This document shows, piece after piece, positions 1-6,929 of a stretch of DNA of 9,158 nucleotides. The stretch is from contig URRJ01000075.1 in NCBI GenBank assembly GCA_900550205.1, positions 1 to 9,158 of the forward strand, given 5' to 3'. The notes beneath the pieces are model-generated. The model saw only the letters and a list, made by a program, of their open reading frames with translations, had not been told where the DNA came from and did not search any database. The translations under genes and the position numbers were made by a program. Every line of letters starts with the position of its first letter. Position 1 is the stretch's first letter. Source of the DNA: an uncultured Collinsella sp. (GTDB lineage Bacteria; Actinomycetota; Coriobacteriia; Coriobacteriales; Coriobacteriaceae).

Positions 1-1
1 C

Positions 2-1960
2 GCCTTTGTGGGCCGCCCGCTCGTCGCCGCCGTCTTGTGCCTGCTGCTCGCCGGCGTCTTTGCACTGCTGGGCATGGAGGTCTCGTCCAACCACGACTTT
101 ACCTGGGTCTACCCCCTGTGCATCCTGCTCGAGTGGGCCATCATCACCACGCTCATGGTCGGCCTGTTCTTCCTGTTCCAGCGCCACGGCGCAGCTCCCG
201 CGGTCCTGGCCTTTGCCCTCTTTGTCCTGGGCATTGCCGAGTTCTTCGTCATCACGTTTAAGTCCATGCCCATCCAGCCGGGCGACCTTTCGGCCATCTC
301 CACCGCCGCCGCGGTCGCCGGCACCGGCTACACCTTCTCCATCTCGCTGTTCTGCGTGCTGTCCATGGGCTTTACCGCCATCGCCATGCTGCTGTGCGAG
401 TACGCCGGCCTGGTCGCGCCGCATCGCCAGAAGGGTGCCGCCAACGCCAAGCGCATGCTGCTCACCAATCTGCTCGTCGCCGTGCTGTGCCTAGGCGGCG
501 TGACCGCGCACGTCACGCTCATCGACTACTACAACACCCTCGGCATCACTGTCTACACCTGGCGCCCGCTCGAGAGCTACTGGCGCGAGGGCTATCTGCC
601 TGCCTTTATTAGTGCGGCACAGTCCATCAAGCCGCCCAAACCCGCCGACTACTCCGTCGACGATGCCAAGGCCACGCTCAAAAAGTACGCCAAGGCCTAC
701 GACAAGTCCGACGCGGCCAAGAGCGACGAGCGCGCCGCCGCAAAGGAGCAGTTCGATAGCGAGAAGCCCACGGTCATCGCCATCATGAACGAGACCTTCT
801 CGGACCTGTCCATCTACCAGAACATGCGCGCCGGCTACGAGGGCCCGCAGTACTTTAAGAACCTGTCCAACTGCCTCAGCCGCGGCAAGCTCTATGTGAG
901 CGCCTACGGCGGCGGTACCGCCAATACCGAGTTTGAGTTTATGACCGGCAACTCCATGGCCAACCTGGGCTCGGGCGTGTACCCCTACACCATCTACAAC
1001 ATGGAGACGACCGGGAACTTAGCCGAGCAGTTCAAGTCGCTCGGATATTCCACCACGGCTATGCACCCCAACCACGCCACCAACTGGAACCGCGAGAACG
1101 TCTACAAGGACTTTGGCTTTGACCAGTTCCTGTCCATCAACGACTTCCAGGGAGCCGACACCCTGCGCGGTATGGTGACCGACCAGGCGACCTACGACAA
1201 GATTCTTGAGCTGCTCGACCAGAACGCCGATCCGCAGTTTATCTTCGACGTGACCATGCAGAACCACTCGGGCTACGATACGGGCCTGCTGCCGGTCGAC
1301 AAGCAGATGCACCTCAACATCGACACGACCGATCTGGACGCCAAGACCGTCGAGGACGGCACGCTCTCCGATGTCGACGAGTATGTCTCGTGCATCGAGC
1401 AGTCCGACCAGGCGCTTCGCTACTTCCTCAATGCCTTGAGCAAGCTCGACCGTAAGGTAGTCGTGGTGTTCTGGGGCGACCACCAGCCGTTCTTCCCGTC
1501 CAAGTTCAACGATAAGTGGTTTACCGGCGAAGACGATGCCACGCATCAGGAGCGCCTGTGGCAGACCGACTACATCATTTGGGCTAACTACGACGTTGCC
1601 GGTTGCGACCAGACGAGTGAGGTCGACGACCTGTCCACCAACTATCTGTCCACGCAGCTTATGCAGCTGATCGGCGCACCGCTGACCGACTACCAGAAGG
1701 CGCACATGACGCTGCGCGAGTCGCTGCCCGCCATCAACTCGGTGGGCTACGAGGACGCCAGCCTGCGCTGGGCGCTCTCCTCCAACGTCACCGGCGACGA
1801 CGCCGCTTCCGCAGCCGCCACCAAGGCGCGCGAGGATTACGCCAAGATGCAGTACTATGAGATGTTCCGCGACGGCAAGAACGTCTACACCGAGCACTTC
1901 CAGACCGAGGCCAACGAGACCGACCCCAACCTGGCACCGGGTACGACCAAGATCAAGTAG
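2..1960 (+). CDS. LTA synthase / phosphoglycerol transferase family membrane protein (5' end outside window)
   Basis: Extracellular alkaline-phosphatase-superfamily enzyme anchored by membrane helices. Family members (COG1368, LtaS-like) move glycerol-phosphate or related groups from lipid donors to envelope polymers. Numbering from the GTG at position 8, five hydrophobic segments lie at roughly residues 4-25, 34-60, 64-85, 108-136 and 150-172, followed by a charged linker and a sulfatase-like domain from about 250. Family motifs are present: IMNETFSDLS with the metal-binding Glu near 262, GGGTANTEFEF with the nucleophile Thr near 304, QNHSGYD with His near 420, and WGDHQPF with Asp-His near 491-492. 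These positions fit the LtaS active-site layout. The frame is open to the left edge, so the GTG at 8 may be internal, although five helices already match the usual topology. An Ala-rich, charged insert (about 215-250) and C-terminal tail (about 597-625) vary in this family. The acceptor polymer cannot be told from sequence. Family assignment is secure; the precise substrate is not. Confidence 0.9.
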   Translation, partial: AFVGRPLVAAVLCLLLAGVFALLGMEVSSNHDFTWVYPLCILLEWAIITTLMVGLFFLFQRHGAAPAVLAFALFVLGIAEFFVITFKSMPIQPGDLSAISTAAAVAGTGYTFSISLFCVLSMGFTAIAMLLCEYAGLVAPHRQKGAANAKRMLLTNLLVAVLCLGGVTAHVTLIDYYNTLGITVYTWRPLESYWREGYLPAFISAAQSIKPPKPADYSVDDAKATLKKYAKAYDKSDAAKSDERAAAKEQFDSEKPTVIAIMNETFSDLSIYQNMRAGYEGPQYFKNLSNCLSRGKLYVSAYGGGTANTEFEFMTGNSMANLGSGVYPYTIYNMETTGNLAEQFKSLGYSTTAMHPNHATNWNRENVYKDFGFDQFLSINDFQGADTLRGMVTDQATYDKILELLDQNADPQFIFDVTMQNHSGYDTGLLPVDKQMHLNIDTTDLDAKTVEDGTLSDVDEYVSCIEQSDQALRYFLNALSKLDRKVVVVFWGDHQPFFPSKFNDKWFTGEDDATHQERLWQTDYIIWANYDVAGCDQTSEVDDLSTNYLSTQLMQLIGAPLTDYQKAHMTLRESLPAINSVGYEDASLRWALSSNVTGDDAASAAATKAREDYAKMQYYEMFRDGKNVYTEHFQTEANETDPNLAPGTTKIK

Positions 1961-1987
1961 CGACTAGCTGCGAGTTCATAACTGAAA

Positions 1988-2077
1988 CGTCTGTCCGGGC
2001 GGAGGCATATAAGGTTCCCTGCTCGGACAGTCCTGCGCAAGACGAAGGCCACGTTATGTGGCCTTCTTTGTTTGCGG
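1988..2077 (+). repeat. Dispersed element A: terminator-bearing repeat, shorter copy of element B
   Basis: This ~90-bp stretch begins 27 nt after the stop of the LTA-synthase-like gene. It aligns almost gap-free with the reverse complement of 6970-7058. The best-conserved block runs from GTTCCCTGCTC through CAGTCCTGCGCAAGACG into the GAAGGCCAC hairpin and the T-rich tail ending in GCGG. The outer 30 bp are more diverged than the core. Unlike element B it lacks the second outer arm; a palindromic 62-bp-array type unit begins at that point instead. Both copies lie just downstream of a stop codon in the sense orientation of that gene, so a 3'-end role (termination, 3' processing or transcript protection) is the simplest reading. 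I do not recognise a named family. Confidence 0.8.
2044..2074 (+). terminator. Rho-independent-like terminator after the LTA-synthase-like gene
   Basis: A perfect 9-bp stem, GAAGGCCAC / GTGGCCTTC, with a GTTAT loop is followed by TTTGTTTG. It lies 83 nt downstream of the stop at 1960 and forms the core of element A. The T tract is interrupted, so its efficiency is uncertain, but the same stem and tail recur at 6981-7003 after another gene. Confidence 0.75.
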
Positions 2078-2121
2078 AAAATGTGTCCCGTTCCGGGCGC
2101 TAATTGTGGGATGCAGTTTCC
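2076..2121. repeat. Solitary copy of the inverted-motif unit seen in the 6423-6870 array
   Basis: The left arm GGAAAATGTGTCCCG (2076-2090) and the right arm TGGGATGCAGTTTCC (2107-2121) are inverted copies of the array motif TGGGAYGCANTTTCC. They start exactly 31 bp apart, as within every array unit. The 16-bp spacer ends in AATTG, like several array spacers that end in AATTC or GATTG. The unit overlaps the last 2 bp of element A, so it sits flush against the terminator element. Confidence 0.85.
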
Positions 2122-2146
2122 GCTTGTGGAGTCTCCACTCAACAGA

Positions 2147-2182
2147 AAACCCGGGTGGCCTGTTTTTTGGCTACCCGGGTTT
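2147..2182 (-). terminator. Strong hairpin terminator of the surface-protein gene, probably bidirectional
   Basis: The arms AAACCCGGGTGGCC and GGCTACCCGGGTTT pair over 14 positions, with one G:T wobble, around a TGTTTTTT loop. On the minus strand the stem starts 28 nt after the surface-protein stop and is followed by TTTTCTG. On the plus strand it is followed by TTTTTGGG, so it could also back up the terminator at 2044 for the convergent upstream gene. Confidence 0.85.
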
Positions 2183-2210
2183 TTGGGTTGTCGATATGTT
2201 CGACTGGCTA

Positions 2211-5200
2211 CTAGTGGGTCTTGCGGCGCTTGATCAGCATGATGAGGGCCATCACTACGAGCGTTGCTCCCGCTGCTGCTGCGGTGGCGACTAGGGCGAA
2301 TGTTTGGTCGCCGGTGTTTGCGAGGTTCTTCGCTGTGGTCGTAGTCTTGACCTTGGTGTCGGTCTTAGCTCCGTTGTCGGACTTGGGCTTGTCCGGGTTC
2401 GTCGGGATCTCAGGAGTCTCGGGGTCCTTTGAGCCTTCGGAATCGGTTGGGCCGGCGGTGTTTACCAGCGTATGGTCCAGGAACTTCTTGGCACCCGCAC
2501 TTGCCTGTGAGAACAGGCGGCGCGTGCGGATCGGGGTGGCGTTCACCGTTGTGGGCGCCGTCTCCTCGGCCTCGATATTCACGAGCGTCGTGCCGGTGTC
2601 GAGGCCCACGTCGTTGTATCCCACGTGGCAGTAATACTGCGCACCGTCATCGTCGGCGGTCAGGTCAATCTCGAGCTTTGAGGCCGTTCCAGCCGCGAGG
2701 TTGCCATCGGCACCCACGAGCTTAAACTCTGTCTCGCCGCGGCCCTTGCGGTACCACATATAGGTCGGTGCCAGTCCTGTTTCGCTATCGTCGGCACCGA
2801 GTTGCTTCACATGGCCAATCGCCGAGAGCGTCAGGTGGCTTCCCGCCGTGCGCTCAACCGAAGAGTCGTATCCAAGATCCGACCCCTCCGCAGCATCCGC
2901 CGCAGGTCCGCTCACGGTCATCGTCATGCCATCGGGCATGGTCTTGACCGTGATGATTGCCGAGCGAATACCTGTTTCGGTCGTGGATCCATTCTTAACG
3001 GCGGCGATGGCGAATCGATACTCCGTATTGGGCTGCAGCCCATCCCACTTGAGCGAGGTCTGCGTGTTGTCGGCAATCTTCCAGCTATTGACGACCGCAT
3101 CCGCCGCATTGCTCTGCAGCATGCCCACGCCGTAGCTAAAGCCACTCTTGTTTGCGAGTACATCGTCCCAGCTAAACGTAACGCTGGTCGAATCGACGGC
3201 GTTTGCCGTAAAGCCCGTCACGGCCGGCGCGTCGGGCATCTCGACGTCCTTAACGTCATAGCCCACGATCCAGAACTGGTCGGTGTCCTTGGTGCCGAGC
3301 TTGTCGCCCGAGTCTGCCTCGAACTTGTCGACATCCACCGCGTTGACGCCCAGGCGCCACGCAAAGCCGTACTTGCCCTGCGCGGCCTCGGGCAGGTTGT
3401 CGACGGTGCCGCCGTATTCGGTCGATTCACTCGAGGAGTTACCCGTAGTAAAGCCGGCGTTGGCACCAAAGCACAGGCCGCCAAACAACTCGTGCTTTGC
3501 GAGCTTCGCGCCCATGACAACGCTGCCGTTCAGCGTCAAGCCGAGCTCGAGCTCCTGCTCCTTGCCCTCCTCGACTTCGATGGTCTGCTCAATGCTCGCC
3601 CCCGACTGCGCGACGGCGCCGTTAAACCCATCGTGCGTGTAGGCGCGCGTTACGCCAGGCTTGCCCAGGCCAAAGGAATCCCCAACGGGAGTCTCGCCGT
3701 TGAGCGTCGTTTGATAGGTTCCGGGTTCTCCCGACCGGTTGGTCAAAAAGTAGCTGAGCGGCGTCATATTGTGCTGTTTGGCAATGCGGTCATAGGCCTC
3801 GACATTAACGACCGAGGTCTGCGCGCCGAGCGACACGGGCGCCGCCATCACGCCCTTGCCACCAGTTTCCTCATTTTCGATCTCATAATCGTAATAGACC
3901 ATCGGAATCGTGTAGAGCACGGCCTTGTCACCCTCGCCGGCATGCGACTCATAGCTTACGCTTGCGCTGACCGTGCGCTCGCTCCGGTAGTCATAGCATC
4001 CCTCGGCGGCAAAATCGACTGAAGCATTCATCGCGACCAGGGGCGGACCGGTCTGCACCTCGACGGCAACGCCCAACTCGGCGCCAATGGTATAGCCCTG
4101 GGATGTCCCAGTGCCCTTTTCCTCTCCGTATGACGTGCCGCCCAACACCAGATAGCCGTATGCCTGCTCCAGATCCTCAACATAGGGCGCATCCTGCAGC
4201 ACGGCAAGCACGCGCGGGTTGGTATAGACCTTGTAGCGGTCCTTGTACGTGATCTTGACGCTGTCGTTGTCAACATCGGGCAGCGCGAGCGAGATAAATG
4301 TGCCATAGGTAGTGCCGCGACGGTTGCTCTCGCTAATCACCTGCTCCTCGCCGCGGCGCACCTTTCCGTTCTCGTCGAGCGAAAAATGCGAGGCGGTCAT
4401 CCAATAGTAGTCATCGTTCTTGCGCAGGTCCTCGTCGCGGTGCTTGCCCACCACGGCGATAAAGCTCTCGTTATAGCGGTCCGAACCCGAGACGCTGCCC
4501 GCCTTGACGTCGCTGATCCACACCTGCTCTATACCCTTGTGGTCATGCTTGTTGCTGCTGTTGTATTGCTGACCGCTCATGCTCATGGTTCCGACCATGG
4601 ACCCCAAGCCCTGAGCCCCGCTCTGTGCCGTGTTGCAGGCAAAGTCGCGGAACACATCGCCGCCCACGAGCACCTCGTCGACCGCCAGCTGCTCGGACAG
4701 GCCGTCAAGGTTGGCAGCGGCAAGGGCAATAGGCGCCAAGGTGCACGGATAGCGCTTATCCTGAGCGCTATCCTTCCATGCGCTGTTGGGCACATGCATC
4801 AGCCCATAGGAGGCGAGGAGCCCGTCTCTGTATTCCTTGCAATCGGAAAGCTTGAACTCGCCAGACTCCGAGTCAAAATACGCGTAGCGGTACAGCGCGC
4901 CGTACAGCCCCTTGCTGCCGTCAGAAGCGCCGTAATCAAAAGCGCTGCGTTGCCAGTCATAGCCCGCAAGAATAAGGCCCGTGACGGTTTCACCCGTCTT
5001 CTTTCCTTCTTCATCGTAGGCGGCAAACGTGCCGAACGTCGCATTCGCAGCGACCATGGTCTTGCCGTTCGCGGAGAGGGAGATTGCGCCCGCGTCGCCC
5101 AGAGCATCGACATGGACGAGCGCACCCTTGGATGCATCCCACGAAAACAGCTCGCAATGCGTCGACTTATCAATATTCTTCTTGCCGTAGGGTGCCGAGA

Positions 5201-6299
5201 CCACGATGGCGAGGTCATCGCAAAAATCGCGATCGAGGTCGCCGGCCGCTAGCGAAACGACAGGAGCTGACTGAAGCTGCGTCCAGGAGTCGTTCCCGCC
5301 CTTGTTGTGCGTGGTGTAGTCCGCGGCGTTACCGGCATCGATCTTGACGACGCTTTGCTTCCAGTTGCCGCCCTCCAAGTCATACATGTCGACTACAGCC
5401 TTGCGCACGCCGTTCTCGTCGACATAGCAGCCCGCGTAGACAAAAAGCTCGTCGACGCCGTCGCCATCGACATCGCCCGCCTCGACATCAAAGACGGCGT
5501 CGTGCTCTTGCAGGTAACCGGCATCCAGGTACTTAAAACGGCCTTCGTACATCATATTAGTGTTGACCGTCACCGGCAGGTGTGTGTCGAGAGTGCGCGT
5601 ACGCCCGTTGCTAAACGAGTAGAGGACCAGCTCAACCTTTCCGGCGTATGACTTGCCGTCAATCGTCGTGGAGGAACTGTCGCCGTAGGCACGGAGCTCG
5701 GCAACGCGGCTCTTTTTGCCCGTGTTGGCGTCGCTGCAGAACTCAACACTCGTGGCGTGAATGCCCGAGAAACCGTTGTTGTCGTTGGCGAGTACTGTTG
5801 AGGACTCATTGTTGCTTAGGTACGACCAGGTGCCGCCACCGTAGTCGCTATGCTTGTAGAGATCGCTGTTCGTATCGAAGTTGTTGACGTTTTGCCAGAA
5901 CTTTGCGGCGCCCCACACACTTCCATAGCCATCGGTGAGTTTGCTGCTGCCGCCAATGTCACCGCGCTCGACGTTCTCGAGCTTGTCGCGCAGAGTGTAG
6001 CGATTGCCATGGCTACCGTTAGCTGCCATATAGACCTCGCTGCGCGTGGCAAACGTCGTGGGGGTATCAGTGGAATAGGGGCCAACGGTATCGGCCGGAA
6101 TGTCCTCGCTCGTGCCCAGACCCAGGGCTTGATAATCCTGCTCGGTCATATCGGTGATTGCGGGCGCGTCTGCCGCCCGGGCAACCTGGGGCGTGGCCGT
6201 GAAGCAGGCAACGCTCGTGGCGATCAACGCAGCAAGCGCCGCCGTCCCAACAAGCGGGATTTTCGACAGCCTACGGATACGGGGGTGTGGAACGTACAT
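2211..6299 (-). CDS. Large secreted, sortase-anchored surface protein with FG-GAP/VCBS-like repeats, FN3 and Ig-like domains
   Basis: 1362 residues. The ATG at 6299 is preferred over the in-frame ATG at 6335 because GCGAGG lies 6 nt upstream of it, while the earlier ATG has no Shine-Dalgarno. The N-terminus has an Arg/Lys-rich region (7-15), a hydrophobic core (about 16-34) and an Ala-rich cleavage region near ARAADA, so it is exported. Asp-rich, calcium-loop-like motifs of FG-GAP/VCBS type appear near 272-285 (GDVDGDGVDEL), 352-362 (GDLDRDFCDDL), 526-545 (ANLDG) and 668-680 (PDVDNDS), suggesting a beta-propeller. About 720-1015 is beta-rich, Gly/Ser/Thr-rich and unassigned. An FN3 domain (about 1020-1118) and an Ig-like domain with a YMWYRKG strand and YYCHVGYN (about 1120-1246) follow. 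Next come a Lys/Thr/Pro-rich wall-spanning linker, LANTG (1326-1330, an LPXTG variant), a hydrophobic stretch and a KRRKTH tail. Adhesion or ligand binding is inferred; no enzyme motif was seen. Two TAG stops stand in tandem at the end. Confidence 0.9.
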   Translation of the reverse strand: MYVPHPRIRRLSKIPLVGTAALAALIATSVACFTATPQVARAADAPAITDMTEQDYQALGLGTSEDIPADTVGPYSTDTPTTFATRSEVYMAANGSHGNRYTLRDKLENVERGDIGGSSKLTDGYGSVWGAAKFWQNVNNFDTNSDLYKHSDYGGGTWSYLSNNESSTVLANDNNGFSGIHATSVEFCSDANTGKKSRVAELRAYGDSSSTTIDGKSYAGKVELVLYSFSNGRTRTLDTHLPVTVNTNMMYEGRFKYLDAGYLQEHDAVFDVEAGDVDGDGVDELFVYAGCYVDENGVRKAVVDMYDLEGGNWKQSVVKIDAGNAADYTTHNKGGNDSWTQLQSAPVVSLAAGDLDRDFCDDLAIVVSAPYGKKNIDKSTHCELFSWDASKGALVHVDALGDAGAISLSANGKTMVAANATFGTFAAYDEEGKKTGETVTGLILAGYDWQRSAFDYGASDGSKGLYGALYRYAYFDSESGEFKLSDCKEYRDGLLASYGLMHVPNSAWKDSAQDKRYPCTLAPIALAAANLDGLSEQLAVDEVLVGGDVFRDFACNTAQSGAQGLGSMVGTMSMSGQQYNSSNKHDHKGIEQVWISDVKAGSVSGSDRYNESFIAVVGKHRDEDLRKNDDYYWMTASHFSLDENGKVRRGEEQVISESNRRGTTYGTFISLALPDVDNDSVKITYKDRYKVYTNPRVLAVLQDAPYVEDLEQAYGYLVLGGTSYGEEKGTGTSQGYTIGAELGVAVEVQTGPPLVAMNASVDFAAEGCYDYRSERTVSASVSYESHAGEGDKAVLYTIPMVYYDYEIENEETGGKGVMAAPVSLGAQTSVVNVEAYDRIAKQHNMTPLSYFLTNRSGEPGTYQTTLNGETPVGDSFGLGKPGVTRAYTHDGFNGAVAQSGASIEQTIEVEEGKEQELELGLTLNGSVVMGAKLAKHELFGGLCFGANAGFTTGNSSSESTEYGGTVDNLPEAAQGKYGFAWRLGVNAVDVDKFEADSGDKLGTKDTDQFWIVGYDVKDVEMPDAPAVTGFTANAVDSTSVTFSWDDVLANKSGFSYGVGMLQSNAADAVVNSWKIADNTQTSLKWDGLQPNTEYRFAIAAVKNGSTTETGIRSAIITVKTMPDGMTMTVSGPAADAAEGSDLGYDSSVERTAGSHLTLSAIGHVKQLGADDSETGLAPTYMWYRKGRGETEFKLVGADGNLAAGTASKLEIDLTADDDGAQYYCHVGYNDVGLDTGTTLVNIEAEETAPTTVNATPIRTRRLFSQASAGAKKFLDHTLVNTAGPTDSEGSKDPETPEIPTNPDKPKSDNGAKTDTKVKTTTTAKNLANTGDQTFALVATAAAAGATLVVMALIMLIKRRKTH

Positions 6300-6305
6300 G
6301 AGGGA

Positions 6306-6311
6306 CCTCGC
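6306..6311 (-). promoter_or_regulatory. Shine-Dalgarno deciding the surface-protein start
   Basis: GCGAGG on the minus strand, six bases before the ATG at 6299. The alternative ATG at 6335 is preceded by GCAAAA with no purine-rich anti-16S match. Confidence 0.7.
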
Positions 6312-6330
6312 TTTATTCGAGTGGAGTGGA

Positions 6331-6405
6331 CTCATTTTTGCAAATGATACATCCGATGCCCGATATCACGTGTCTCATTTTCGCCAACGGCGTGTCTCAT
6401 TTTTG
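6331..6405. promoter_or_regulatory. Three direct copies of a CTCATTTT motif in the surface-protein leader (possible operators)
   Basis: CTCATTTT occurs at 6331, 6374 and 6396. The last two lie inside a longer match, CGTGTCTCATTTT, 22 bp apart; the first is 43 bp away, so spacings are near two and four helical turns. On the coding strand the motif reads AAAATGAG and lies 25-100 bp upstream of the start codon, where a promoter is expected. I found no convincing -35/-10 pair: TATCAT (coding strand, near 6345) is the best -10-like hexamer but lacks a good -35. A regulatory role is inferred from position and spacing only. Confidence 0.4.
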
Positions 6406-6422
6406 AGAATCCGAGATGCCGC

Positions 6423-6870
6423 GGAAATCTTATCCCAGCTCAAAGGCCATTTCTGGGATGTATTTTCCGTCGAGTGCCTCATCGGGAAACTGCATCCCAT
6501 TTCAAGCGTCGATTCTGGGACGCATTTTCCCCTTAGACCCTCAACCGGAAACCGCATCCCACTTTGAGCGCAAATTCCGGGACGCATTTTCCGCTTGAGC
6601 CTCATTGGGAAACGGCGTCCCACTTTGAGGGCTGATTGTGGGATGCATTTTCCGGTTTTGCTCTCATTGGGAAAATGCATCCCGTTTCTTGACCGAATAA
6701 TGGGACGCAATTTCCCGTTGGAGCGCCTTTGGGAAAGTGTGTCCCACTTCGACCGCCCAGAGTGGGATGCACTTTCCGCAAAGCACCTCAACGGGAAACT
6801 ACGTCCCATTCCAAAGGCAAATTCCGGGACGCATTTTTCGAAAGCCTGCCCATCCGGAAAGCCCGTCCCA
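6423..6870. repeat. BIME-like array: eight ~62-bp units of alternating inverted 15-bp motifs
   Basis: Left arms (reverse complement of TGGGAYGCANTTTCC) start at 6423, 6485, 6547, 6608, 6670, 6732, 6794 and 6856. Right arms start at 6454, 6516, 6578, 6639, 6701, 6763 and 6825. Left to right is 31 bp in every unit; right to next left is 31 bp except once (6578 to 6608, 30 bp). A degenerate right arm may exist near 6885. GGGAY and TTTCC are nearly invariant, while motif position 10 varies freely. The two spacer classes are distinct: inside units they resemble CTTTGAGCGCAAATTC, and between units GCTTGAGCCTCATTG. Reading frames run through the array on both strands, but one unit is 61 bp and 62 is not a multiple of three, so no frame keeps a repeated peptide. 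The array fills the gap between the flavodoxin-family gene and the surface-protein gene. Alternating inverted repeats with two spacer classes in extragenic DNA resemble enterobacterial BIMEs made of REP sequences; function and family are unknown to me. Confidence 0.95.
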
Positions 6871-6929
6871 CTTTGGACGCATCCGGGCACGGAACCATCG
6901 ACCTATCAGGCCTCCCATCAATAAAGAGG

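Noticed and set aside
1019..1897. 292-codon minus-strand frame opposite the LTA-synthase-like gene
   Set aside because: It is the antisense shadow of a gene with intact catalytic motifs; its Val/Leu/Gly-rich composition is typical of antisense frames in high-GC genes.
2802..4022. 406-codon plus-strand frame (and the 288-codon frame at 4386-5252) opposite the surface protein
   Set aside because: Antisense shadow frames of the surface-protein gene, with Arg/Ala/His-rich composition and no recognisable domain.
6300..6335. Upstream ATG at 6335 as the surface-protein start
   Set aside because: It has no Shine-Dalgarno, whereas GCGAGG is well placed before the ATG at 6299, and the extra 12 residues would only lengthen the signal-peptide n-region.
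6423..6870. CRISPR array
   Set aside because: The repeated motif is only 15 bp and alternates orientation, the 'spacers' are similar to each other rather than unique, and no cas gene is present.
6375..6924. Open reading frames of 109-171 codons on both strands across the array
   Set aside because: They arise from the GC-rich repeats, overlap each other on opposite strands, lack a consistent repeated peptide because unit lengths are 61-62 bp, and have no convincing ribosome binding site.
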